6,632 nt of DNA from Acidobacteriaceae bacterium (GTDB lineage: Bacteria; Acidobacteriota; Terriglobia; Terriglobales; Acidobacteriaceae). Each line of letters opens with the position of its first letter. Position 1 is the stretch's first letter. The notes beneath the pieces were generated by a model. That model was given only the letters and a program-made list of their open reading frames with translations. It was not told where the DNA came from and did no database searches. Both the position numbers and the translations under genes were made by a program. The stretch spans positions 1 through 6,632 of the forward strand of contig PMXH01000564.1 of NCBI GenBank assembly GCA_003165855.1, in the 5' to 3' direction. Below, in pieces: positions 1 to 5,706 of the stretch.

Positions 1-1358
1 CACGCCGCCAGCGCTCGCTCGCACTGCAGCCGGTGACGTTCCTTCTTGTCGCGGATACGCCGGCGCACCTCTTCTTCGAGCGGTGGCAGCAGGTCGAAGG
101 TAATATTCGCCGGCTGGAAATTCTTCGCGTCGGCATGAGCAACGTAATGGGTGAGCGATCCGAACGCCGACTCCCGTGGAGGCGGCACAGGTTCATCTCC
201 GCGCACCAATGCGGCCGCGTGCATTCCCGCCATCAGCCCGGTGGCAATCGACTCGACATAGCCCTCAACCCCGCAAATCTGTCCCGCAAACAACACTCGG
301 GGATGCGCCTTCATCTGCAGCGTCTCGCGCAACAATGCCGGCCCGTTGATATAAGTATTGCGATGGATCTGTCCGTAGCGCAGGAACCGCGCGTTCTCGA
401 GGCCGGGAATCGTGCGCAGCACGCGCGCCTGCTCACCAAACTTCAAGTGATTCTGGAATCCCACCAGATTATAGGAATCCGCCCGCAGATTTTCTTGCCG
501 CAACTGCACTACTGCGTACGGCATCCATCCCGTGCGCGGATCTTTCAAGCCCACCGGCTTCATCGGCCCAAAACGCAGCGTATCGCGCCCGCGACGTGCA
601 ATCTCTTCAATCGGCAGGCAGCTCTCGAAGTAATTCAACTTCTCCCAATCCCGTTCCTCGACCGATTGCGCCGCCAGCAACGCGTCATAGAAGCGATCGT
701 AATCTTCGCGCGTCATCGGGCAATTGATGTAATCGGCCGACCCCTTGTCATATCGAGCCGCCATATACACGCGCGACATGTCGATCGAATCGGCTTCTAC
801 AATCGGGCTGATCGAATCATAGAAGTACAGGTGAGAATTCTGAGGAGTGGAATCGTGCGGGAGCGGGCTGCTCAAGCGCGCAATCTCCGCCGCGAGCGCA
901 TCGGAGGTCAGCGGCCCGGTGGCGACAATCGTGACGCACTTCTCACTCGCTTCCTTGGCTTCATCGCCTGCTCCGGCTTCTTCAACGGAAGTCACTTCTT
1001 CCCGCCGCACCGTAATCCGCGGCTCGCGCGAAATGGTCTCCGTCACCTTCGCCGCAAACGTTACTCGATCCACCGCCAACGCATGCCCCGCCGGAACCGC
1101 GCAATCCCGCGCAATCTGCAGCAGCAGCGACCCCGCCCGACGCATTTCTTCCTTCAACAGCCAGGGAGCCGTATTCTCGCTGTCTGACTTCAGAGAATTC
1201 GAGCAAACCAGTTCCGCAAAATCCGCCGTCTGATGCGCCGGCGTCGATCGCACGGGCCGCATTTCAAACAACTCCACCTCCACGCCCCGCCGCGCGCACT
1301 GCCACGCCGCCTCCGATCCGGCGAGTCCTGCTCCGACAATGCGAACCCGCGCGCTCAT
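1..1358 (-). CDS. trmFO: TrmFO, methylenetetrahydrofolate--tRNA-(uracil-5-)-methyltransferase (C-terminus cut by window edge)
   Basis: This cytosolic flavoenzyme makes 5-methyluridine at position 54 of the tRNA T-loop, using 5,10-methylenetetrahydrofolate as carbon donor and FAD/NAD(P)H as reductant (family knowledge). The 452 residues visible show the N-terminal FAD-binding GAGLAG motif (9-14). The family signature VCSNSLKSD carries Cys52, matching the catalytic cysteine near residue 53 in Bacillus TrmFO. Further signatures are ATGPLTSDAL (146-155), YDSISPIVEAD, FGPMKPVGL, GQICGVEGYVESIATG and, near the end, NFQPANITFDLLPP followed by RIRDKKER. The family usually has about 435-475 residues, so only a short tail is missing. 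An acidic Glu/Ala/Gly-rich stretch at about residues 126-140, just before the ATGPLTSDAL motif, looks like a lineage-specific loop. The start ATG overlaps the upstream acetyltransferase stop (ATGA), and GGAG at 1367-1370 lies 8 nt before it, so translational coupling is likely. In Bacillus the homologue lies in a topA-trmFO-codV-clpQY cluster; the continuation left of this window is not visible. Confidence 0.96.
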   Translation of the reverse strand, partial: MSARVRIVGAGLAGSEAAWQCARRGVEVELFEMRPVRSTPAHQTADFAELVCSNSLKSDSENTAPWLLKEEMRRAGSLLLQIARDCAVPAGHALAVDRVTFAAKVTETISREPRITVRREEVTSVEEAGAGDEAKEASEKCVTIVATGPLTSDALAAEIARLSSPLPHDSTPQNSHLYFYDSISPIVEADSIDMSRVYMAARYDKGSADYINCPMTREDYDRFYDALLAAQSVEERDWEKLNYFESCLPIEEIARRGRDTLRFGPMKPVGLKDPRTGWMPYAVVQLRQENLRADSYNLVGFQNHLKFGEQARVLRTIPGLENARFLRYGQIHRNTYINGPALLRETLQMKAHPRVLFAGQICGVEGYVESIATGLMAGMHAAALVRGDEPVPPPRESAFGSLTHYVAHADAKNFQPANITFDLLPPLEEEVRRRIRDKKERHRLQCERALAA

Positions 1359-1828
1359 ACGGTCTTCTCCGCCAACTGCCGCAGGGCATCATCCTTCAGC
1401 AAGACTGATCTCCATTGATCGCGAAACTCCGCTCCCAGTGATTTGTACAGGTCGATCGCTCCTTGATTCCAGTCGAGCACTTCCCATCGCATGGCGCGGC
1501 GGTCCTCCTGCAACGCGATCTGCGCCACCGCAGCCAGCAACGCCGTCCCGATTCCTTTTCCACGAAACGGTAAACGCACAAACAGGTCTTCCAGGTAGAG
1601 CCCTGGCCCGGCCCACGTCGAGTAATAGCCAAAGAAAACGGCATACCCCGCAGGCTGTCCGTCCCACTCGGCAATCAGTGCTCGAAATTTCGGATTCGAA
1701 CCGTACCCGTCGCGCGCCAGATCCGCCTCTTCGATTACACAAAGATCCAGCTCGCGCTCGAACTCCGCGAGTTCGCGGATCAACGTGCGCAGCAGCGCCG
1801 CATCGGCAAGGTTGGCAGGACGAATCAA
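1355..1828 (-). CDS. GNAT-family N-acetyltransferase, SSAT (spermidine/thialysine acetyltransferase)-like
   Basis: A 157-residue single-domain acetyl-CoA-dependent acetyltransferase. It shares a run of blocks with the eukaryotic SSAT1/SSAT2 group: IRPANLADA at the N-terminus, LIRELAEFE (16-24), YSTWAG (69-74), YLEDLFV (78-84), the acetyl-CoA pyrophosphate loop RGKGIG (89-94), and WNQGAIDLY (120-128) whose Tyr128 matches the general-acid tyrosine of that group. The amino-group substrate (polyamine, thialysine or other) cannot be fixed from sequence. The start is taken as TTG at 1826-1828. No ATG lies in frame between it and the upstream in-frame stop at 1865-1867, and the resulting N-terminus matches the family. 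No convincing Shine-Dalgarno precedes it, so expression may be weak or depend on the genes upstream. The stop overlaps the trmFO start by ATGA, so the two are probably co-transcribed. It lies 63 bp downstream of a DUF4440 gene on the same strand. Confidence 0.9.
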   Translation of the reverse strand: MIRPANLADAALLRTLIRELAEFERELDLCVIEEADLARDGYGSNPKFRALIAEWDGQPAGYAVFFGYYSTWAGPGLYLEDLFVRLPFRGKGIGTALLAAVAQIALQEDRRAMRWEVLDWNQGAIDLYKSLGAEFRDQWRSVLLKDDALRQLAEKTV

Positions 1829-1878
1829 TAAGCATTCAGAAGGAAAGGATATATCAGCGGCCGATCAGGAGGGGGCTC

Positions 1879-1899
1879 AAAAGGACGGCCCTTACGGGC
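1879..1899 (-). terminator. Possible weak intrinsic terminator or attenuator after the second DUF4440 gene
   Basis: Read leftward, the sequence forms GCCC-GTAA-GGGC (1899-1888), a 4-bp GC stem closed by a GNRA-type loop. The TAA stop of the DUF4440 gene sits inside the loop, and a short TTTT run (1882-1879) follows 5 nt after the stem. The stem is short and the T-tract is weak, so it may only reduce read-through into the acetyltransferase and trmFO genes. The rest of the 63-bp spacer (1829-1891) holds no gene and no clear promoter that I can see. Confidence 0.25.
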
Positions 1900-2338
1900 T
1901 GATCAACGTAGAATGGCTGGCCACACACATCCAATTCTCGCTCCGAAGCACCCACGTGTCGGTAAAACGCTCGCGGAGCGTGTAGGGCTTCCCGTTCTTC
2001 TCGCCCTTTTCGCGGTACACGCCGCTGACCACGGCAACCGCCCCGTAAATATGTACATTCACGGATTCGCTCACGATCCGCTCGGGATGGAACGTCGGCG
2101 ACTGGATGCTGGCCAAATACTCCGCCTTATCCCGCAGCTTGCCATCGTAGTCGACATAAACCAGTTCGGGCGCGAGCAACATCTTAAGCGCCGCCGCATC
2201 TTTTTGTTTTACTGCCCGGTCCCACGCATTCTCCAACCCAAGGATTCTGGCTTGCTCTTCCGCGGGCTGCACTGCGCTCTGGGCGGTAAGTCGAGGCGTC
2301 GCCAACAATAGCAGCAACACAGGAGCAACCTTCCACAT
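1892..2338 (-). CDS. Exported DUF4440 / SnoaL-like (NTF2-fold) protein, second of a tandem pair
   Basis: A 148-residue small protein of the DUF4440 group (NTF2-like cone-shaped fold). Function is unknown; family members often bind small ligands or are enzyme-like. The first roughly 20 residues form a signal peptide: Lys3, the leucine-rich core LLLLLAT, then an LTAQSA cleavage region, so the mature domain is probably periplasmic. Family hallmarks are LENAWDRA (35-42), KDAAALKMLL (46-55), the central VDYDG (62-66) with KAEYL after it, and the closing strand pair RFTDTWV...NWMCVASHST. It aligns without any gap to the gene at 2414-2860 over all 148 residues, with roughly 45-50% identity by eye in the mature domain, so it is a tandem duplicate. 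The start ATG has a strong AAAGGAGG (2346-2353), 7 nt away. No conserved catalytic set can be named. The spacer to the upstream paralogue is 75 bp. Confidence 0.88.
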   Translation of the reverse strand: MWKVAPVLLLLLATPRLTAQSAVQPAEEQARILGLENAWDRAVKQKDAAALKMLLAPELVYVDYDGKLRDKAEYLASIQSPTFHPERIVSESVNVHIYGAVAVVSGVYREKGEKNGKPYTLRERFTDTWVLRSENWMCVASHSTLISP

Positions 2339-2345
2339 CTCGTTT

Positions 2346-2353
2346 CCTCCTTT
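2346..2353 (-). promoter_or_regulatory. Strong Shine-Dalgarno of the second DUF4440 gene
   Basis: Read leftward this is AAAGGAGG, ending 7 nt before the ATG at 2338-2336. It fixes the start of that gene. It is much stronger than the site of the upstream paralogue, which has only an AGGG about 7 nt before its ATG, so the downstream copy may be translated more efficiently. Confidence 0.8.
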
Positions 2354-2413
2354 CGCGCGGACCGTGCGAAGACGATCGGCGTCCGGTGCAAACCGCGGCC
2401 CGGCTTCCGCTCG

Positions 2414-2860
2414 TCAGTGCAGAATCGGCGTCGCCTGGCTCGTCACGCACAGCCAGTTGCCGTCTTTGAATGCCCAGGTATCGATGAAGCGCCCGCGTCG
2501 CGCATAAGCCTTCCCATTTTCCACGCCTTTCATCACGTAGACTCCGGTAACAACCACCGTGGTTCCCAACATACGGGCTGTCATCGACTCGGTTACTTCG
2601 ATCTGCGGATGCGAAGTCTCGGATCTCATTTTTGCCAAAAACTCCGCTTTGATCCTGAGAGTACCGTCATAATCGACTACCACCATCGCATTGTCGAAGA
2701 TTGCATCCATGGCTTTGGTGTCTTTCTGTTCCTCGGCCTGGTTCCACGCGTGCTCCAAGGCGAGAACCTTTGTCACCGCATCCGGGTCGGCGCCGCTCTG
2801 CGCTGCCGTGAGCCACACCGCCGAGCAAAGCAAAATCATGACAAGCACTGCGCTTTTCAT
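2414..2860 (-). CDS. Exported DUF4440 / SnoaL-like (NTF2-fold) protein, first of a tandem pair
   Basis: A 148-residue predicted periplasmic protein and first gene of the leftward block. The N-terminus (Lys2, hydrophobic core AVLVMILLCSAVWL, then TAAQSGA) is a typical Sec signal peptide, with cleavage near residues 20-23. The mature part carries DUF4440 features: LALEHAWNQA (33-42), QKDTKAMDAIF, VVDYDG (61-66), KAEFL, TVVVTGVY (101-108), and RFIDTWAFKDGNWLCV (124-139). It is the same length as its downstream paralogue and aligns with it without gaps. The two differ mainly in the helix after KD and around residues 80-100, where ligand-pocket residues could lie in NTF2-like folds (inference). 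The ATG is the only reasonable start, since an in-frame TAG lies four codons upstream. Its ribosome site is weak (AGGG). Its substrate and role are unknown. It is divergent from the AhpD-like gene across a 139-bp spacer. Confidence 0.88.
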   Translation of the reverse strand: MKSAVLVMILLCSAVWLTAAQSGADPDAVTKVLALEHAWNQAEEQKDTKAMDAIFDNAMVVVDYDGTLRIKAEFLAKMRSETSHPQIEVTESMTARMLGTTVVVTGVYVMKGVENGKAYARRGRFIDTWAFKDGNWLCVTSQATPILH

Positions 2861-2927
2861 GGATAAGCCCTACGGAAGTCCATCGGCAATACCGCAATTT
2901 TCCTGCAGTTACGGAGCAAAAGACCGC

Positions 2928-2957
2928 GTAGATACACCAATCGCGTTGAATCTACAA
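2928..2957 (-). promoter_or_regulatory. Candidate operator/promoter in the divergent spacer between the DUF4440 pair and the AhpD-like gene
   Basis: The spacer 2861-2999 contains a perfect 6-bp inverted repeat, GTAGAT (2928-2933) and ATCTAC (2950-2955), with arm centres 22 bp apart, about two helical turns. A smaller CAA/TTG pair lies between the arms. On the leftward strand a weak promoter-like pair, TTGTAG (2957-2952) and TATCTA (2934-2929), is separated by 17 bp and lies over both arms. On the rightward strand a TACAAT (2953-2958) could be a -10 but has no good -35. A dimeric regulator binding here could control both directions. Each promoter hexamer matches consensus at only about half its positions, so this is tentative. 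Confidence 0.25.
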
Positions 2958-2999
2958 TTCATCTATCATGAGGGGCTCTTTTAACTCTCGGAGGATTCG

Positions 3000-3527
3000 A
3001 TGGCACGCATCAGCTTGATCGCCCCGGAATCTGCATCTCCTGAAGTGCGCGAGATTTACGACACCACGCTTCGCGGCAAGCCCGGTAACGTACAGAAGGC
3101 GCTGGCCCATCGTCCCGAGATGCTTAAGACCTTTCTAAGCTTCTACGCGAGCGTAGCACGTTCCCTCGACCGCAAATTATTCGAACTCATCTACCTCCGC
3201 ATTTCCTTCATCAATGGATGTCGCTACTGCACGCAACATCACGTTGCTTCGTCGAAGCGCGTTGGGCTCACTTCCGAGGACTGGATGGCACTCCAGACAG
3301 GAACCTATTCGCGCAATTCTGAAAAAGAGCGGGCGGCGCTGACGTATGTCGAAAAATTGACTCGCGCCCCGCACGCGATTGAGGAAACGGATTTCGATGA
3401 ACTGAAGAAATATTTTTCCGATTCCGAGATCGTTGACCTCCACATGCTCACCGGCTTGGCCAATCTCACCAACCGTGTGACCGACCCGCTGGGATTGGAA
3501 CTGGAATTCCCCGAAGAGAAAATCTAA
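3000..3527 (+). CDS. AhpD-like / carboxymuconolactone decarboxylase-family protein with intact redox motif
   Basis: A 175-residue all-helical protein of the AhpD-like/CMD superfamily. The motif CRYCTQHH gives Cys74-x2-Cys77-x3-His81, and Glu62 precedes Cys74 by 12 residues. This is the same spacing as the Glu118/Cys130/Cys133/His137 proton-relay set of mycobacterial AhpD, so a thiol-disulfide or peroxidase-coupled redox role is plausible. The flanking LFELIYLRISFINGC matches the usual helix before the motif, and LTRAPHAI with DLHMLTGLANLTNRVTDPLG forms the C-terminal helical part. Members with this outline are often annotated as alkylhydroperoxidase-related. No peroxiredoxin (AhpC), lipoamide enzyme or other partner is in the window, so the physiological partner is unknown. 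The start is supported by GGAGG (2990-2994), 5 nt before the ATG. It converges on selB, with only 90 bp between the two stop codons. Confidence 0.9.
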   Translation: MARISLIAPESASPEVREIYDTTLRGKPGNVQKALAHRPEMLKTFLSFYASVARSLDRKLFELIYLRISFINGCRYCTQHHVASSKRVGLTSEDWMALQTGTYSRNSEKERAALTYVEKLTRAPHAIEETDFDELKKYFSDSEIVDLHMLTGLANLTNRVTDPLGLELEFPEEKI

Positions 3528-3620
3528 GGAATTGAGCGATTGAGTGATCGGGCCATTGTGCGATTGGCTTTAGATTTTCAATCGCTCACTCACTCAATCG
3601 ACCGATGACTCAATTCCTTA
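3525..3620. repeat. Nested 96-bp inverted repeat between convergent genes (bidirectional terminator or intergenic palindromic repeat)
   Basis: The outer arms TAAGGAATTGAG (3525-3536) and CTCAATTCCTTA (3609-3620) are perfect over 12 bp and include the TAA stop codons of both flanking genes. The inner arms CGATTGAGTGA (3537-3547) and TCACTCAATCG (3590-3600) are perfect over 11 bp and stack directly on the left side, leaving an 8-nt bulge (3601-3608) on the right. A third stem, GCGATTG (3560-3566) with CAATCGC (3579-3585), closes an apical loop of 12 nt. The whole is built from variants of one word, GATTGAGTGA. A bidirectional terminator role fits the convergent position, but there is no long U-tract after the outer stem. 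A repeat-family origin is equally possible. The structure is plain in the sequence; its function is inferred. Confidence 0.8.
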
Positions 3621-5573
3621 CAAAATCTCTCTCTGGTCCCCGACCCGCTTTGTCACCCGCTCGCGATCCAGATACTCCAGCAACGGAATGGCATACTTGC
3701 GGCTCACTCCCGTCAACTCCTTAAACTTCGCCACATCGATGCGGGGTGACTTCGCCTTGTAAGCCATCAGTTCCCGTCGCAATTGTTCGAGCGCGCTGCG
3801 ATGAAAAACCAGTTCGTTGGAAACCTTGATCAGCACCTTGTCCCGCAGCAGCAAAGTCACAATCTTCTGCGCCCGGGCTTTGTCCACTTTCAGCCCGGCA
3901 ATCACTTCATGCAGCGCGGGAACTTTGAGACCGGCGCTGCCAAAGGCTTGTTCGATGATCTGCATCGATTCCGCCTCTTCATCCTTCATCACCACGCCAT
4001 GGCCCGGCAGGCGCACCAGTTCTCCAGCTACCTCAAGCTTCTTGCCCCGGACCAGCATGCTGAGAGCTGCGTCGAGGACTTCGACTGACGCCCCGGCCTG
4101 CTCGCGTAGTTGTTCCTTGGCGATGCCGCCCACGAGGGGATTTTTCTTGTGAAAATCCTCGACCGAGCCCACGATAGACAGCTTCAGTGCTTCGAGCGCT
4201 GGTGAATGCAGGAGCAACTCGCCGATCCGCACGACCTGTCCTTCCTTGACTGCTTGTTCGAGTTTCGCCTCGACAAAACTCTGCGTCCAACCGGTTTCCG
4301 CAACAAGTCGCGACATCGGTATGCCGTCCTGTTGCCGCCGCGCAATCCGCACCCTCAAAATTGTCTCCGCGTTGCCACCCGCCAACACTTTCAGGAAGTC
4401 GGCCAGCCCCGGCATACGCCGCATCGGCGCCGCATCCAAAACAACTCCGCCCCCGATCGTCACCACCGGCGAGAATTGCCGGATGATGAACCGGTCTCCC
4501 GGCAGAAGCAGTGCCGCCTCCGGCAGCTTCAGCCGCGCAAAAGCTTCTTGCCCGGGCTGAATCTGTGGACGACCTGACCTTGCATTCTTTGCAGGAGGGG
4601 GGGGCGGTTCCTTCCCCTCGTACAGCGCAACCTCCGCCACGCTCTCCATCGTATGCGAATGAAAATGAACCCGCGCGCGGTTCTTGAGCCCTCGTGGCGC
4701 CGAAGGCAGGAGTTGCAACCGCAAGTCCGCCAGCCGCGTTGCTTCGAACATCCCCGGAGGCGCCAGGGTCATGCCTCGCGACAAGTCTTCTGTGCTTGCG
4801 CCCGCCAGGTTCAGCGCAGTCCGTTGACCAGCGACTGCGGAGTCTGCCATTTGCCCATGCACCTGTGCTCCGCGTACGCGCACGCGCCGGCCAGTTGGAA
4901 AAACTTCCAACTCATCTTCGCGACGAATCGTGCCCGCCACCAGCGTTCCCGTCACCACCGTGCCGAAGCCCTTCATGGTGAATACTCGGTCGATGGGCAG
5001 CCGGGCGATCGCCTTCGAATCCCGCGGCTGCACCTCGGTTGCCGCCACCACCATCGCCCGCTTGAGTTCATCCAGTCCCGCGCCCGTCAGCGAACTTACA
5101 GCAACGATCGCGCTTGGTTTGTCCAAGAAAGTGCCGCGCAGAAACTCTTCCACCTCCAACCGCACCACGCCGAGCGTCTCCGCATCCACCGCGTCAGACT
5201 TGGTCAACACCGTGATGCCGCGCCGCACGCCGAGCAGTTGCAGGATGTCGAAATGCTCCCGGGTCTGCGGCTTGATCGCCTCGTCCGCTGCAATCACCAG
5301 CAACACCAGATCGATTCCGCCGACCCCAGCCAGCATGTTCCGCACAAAGCGCTCGTGCCCCGGCACGTCGACAAAGCCCAGCCGCAGCGTTTCGCCGTTC
5401 GTCGTCTCATCCTTCGAGACCGGCAAGTCCATGTGCGCGAAGCCTAGGTCGATGGTGATGCCGCGCCGCTTCTCTTCCTCCAGCCGGTCGGCATCGATCC
5501 CGGTCAACGCCTTCACCAACGCCGTCTTCCCGTGGTCGATATGCCCCGCTGTGCCCACGATGATCGATTTCAT
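3618..5573 (-). CDS. selB: SelB, selenocysteine-specific translation elongation factor
   Basis: SelB is a GTPase that delivers selenocysteyl-tRNA(Sec) to UGA codons followed by a SECIS hairpin, replacing EF-Tu for that codon. The 651 residues (family about 610-650) show all G motifs: GHIDHGKT (10-17), RRGITID (36-42), DVPGH (69-73), TKSD (124-127) and SSLTGAG (160-166). Beta-barrel domain II has [16 protein letters not shown] (195-210). Domain III ends with [20 protein letters not shown] (361-380). The rest is the SelB-specific series of winged-helix domains, closing with [13 protein letters not shown] and [11 protein letters not shown], the RNA-binding end typical of SelB. An odd point is a five-proline run (323-327), encoded over a C8 tract, in a Pro/Lys/Gly-rich insert of domain III. 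The start ATG has only a weak AGG upstream. No selA, selC or selD lies in the window. The gene is divergent from purL. Confidence 0.97.
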   Translation of the reverse strand: MKSIIVGTAGHIDHGKTALVKALTGIDADRLEEEKRRGITIDLGFAHMDLPVSKDETTNGETLRLGFVDVPGHERFVRNMLAGVGGIDLVLLVIAADEAIKPQTREHFDILQLLGVRRGITVLTKSDAVDAETLGVVRLEVEEFLRGTFLDKPSAIVAVSSLTGAGLDELKRAMVVAATEVQPRDSKAIARLPIDRVFTMKGFGTVVTGTLVAGTIRREDELEVFPTGRRVRVRGAQVHGQMADSAVAGQRTALNLAGASTEDLSRGMTLAPPGMFEATRLADLRLQLLPSAPRGLKNRARVHFHSHTMESVAEVALYEGKEPPPPPAKNARSGRPQIQPGQEAFARLKLPEAALLLPGDRFIIRQFSPVVTIGGGVVLDAAPMRRMPGLADFLKVLAGGNAETILRVRIARRQQDGIPMSRLVAETGWTQSFVEAKLEQAVKEGQVVRIGELLLHSPALEALKLSIVGSVEDFHKKNPLVGGIAKEQLREQAGASVEVLDAALSMLVRGKKLEVAGELVRLPGHGVVMKDEEAESMQIIEQAFGSAGLKVPALHEVIAGLKVDKARAQKIVTLLLRDKVLIKVSNELVFHRSALEQLRRELMAYKAKSPRIDVAKFKELTGVSRKYAIPLLEYLDRERVTKRVGDQREIL

Positions 5574-5706
5574 CTGCCTGAAAGTTTACCGGAAGCAAGC
5601 CCAGCTCCGGATGTGCGATGGTTAACCGGGGTCCGATTCGATTATTCAGCAACCCCCAAACCACCCTTCCTTCAAGGCCTCTAAAATGCGACAATAGAGT
5701 TTCCCC
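5574..5706. other. Divergent spacer between selB and purL
   Basis: This 133-bp stretch must hold the starts of both divergent genes. I see an 8-bp palindrome GGTTAACC (5620-5627) and two AT-richer words near purL that could serve as -10 elements: TAAAAT (5682-5687) and GACAAT (5690-5695). No -35 match is convincing for either gene. No riboswitch-like structure or PurR-type box is recognisable by eye. An in-frame TAG at 5695-5697 limits purL on its 5' side. Confidence 0.4.

Noticed and set aside
33..1187. A 384-codon rightward open frame opposite trmFO
   Set aside because: It is the antisense shadow of a clear TrmFO coding sequence in GC-rich DNA; its product is Arg/His/Pro-rich low-complexity sequence without any family signature or good ribosome site.
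1389..1835. A leftward ATG-started frame offset from the acetyltransferase, which would give an ATG start
   Set aside because: Its product lacks GNAT motifs; the TTG-started frame carries RGKGIG and WNQGAIDLY and ends in the ATGA overlap with trmFO.
3232..3245. The AhpD-like CxxC motif as a possible selenocysteine (UGA) site beside selB
   Set aside because: The codons are TGT and TGC, not TGA, and the frame runs uninterrupted to a TAA stop.
3528..3617. Repeated GATTGAG words as a possible CRISPR array
   Set aside because: The words are about 10 nt, irregularly spaced and in both orientations, with no uniform repeats or unique spacers; the arrangement is a nested palindrome.
4653..5625. Long rightward open frames opposite selB (4653-5447 and 4930-5625)
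   Set aside because: They mirror the SelB GTPase domain, have Arg/His or Ser/Thr-biased composition and no recognisable domain; third-position GC bias on the opposite strand explains them.
5574..5706. A tRNA-Sec gene or SECIS-like element next to selB
   Set aside because: No cloverleaf, CCA-type 3' end or long variable arm can be traced in the spacer, and no UGA-containing gene adjoins it.
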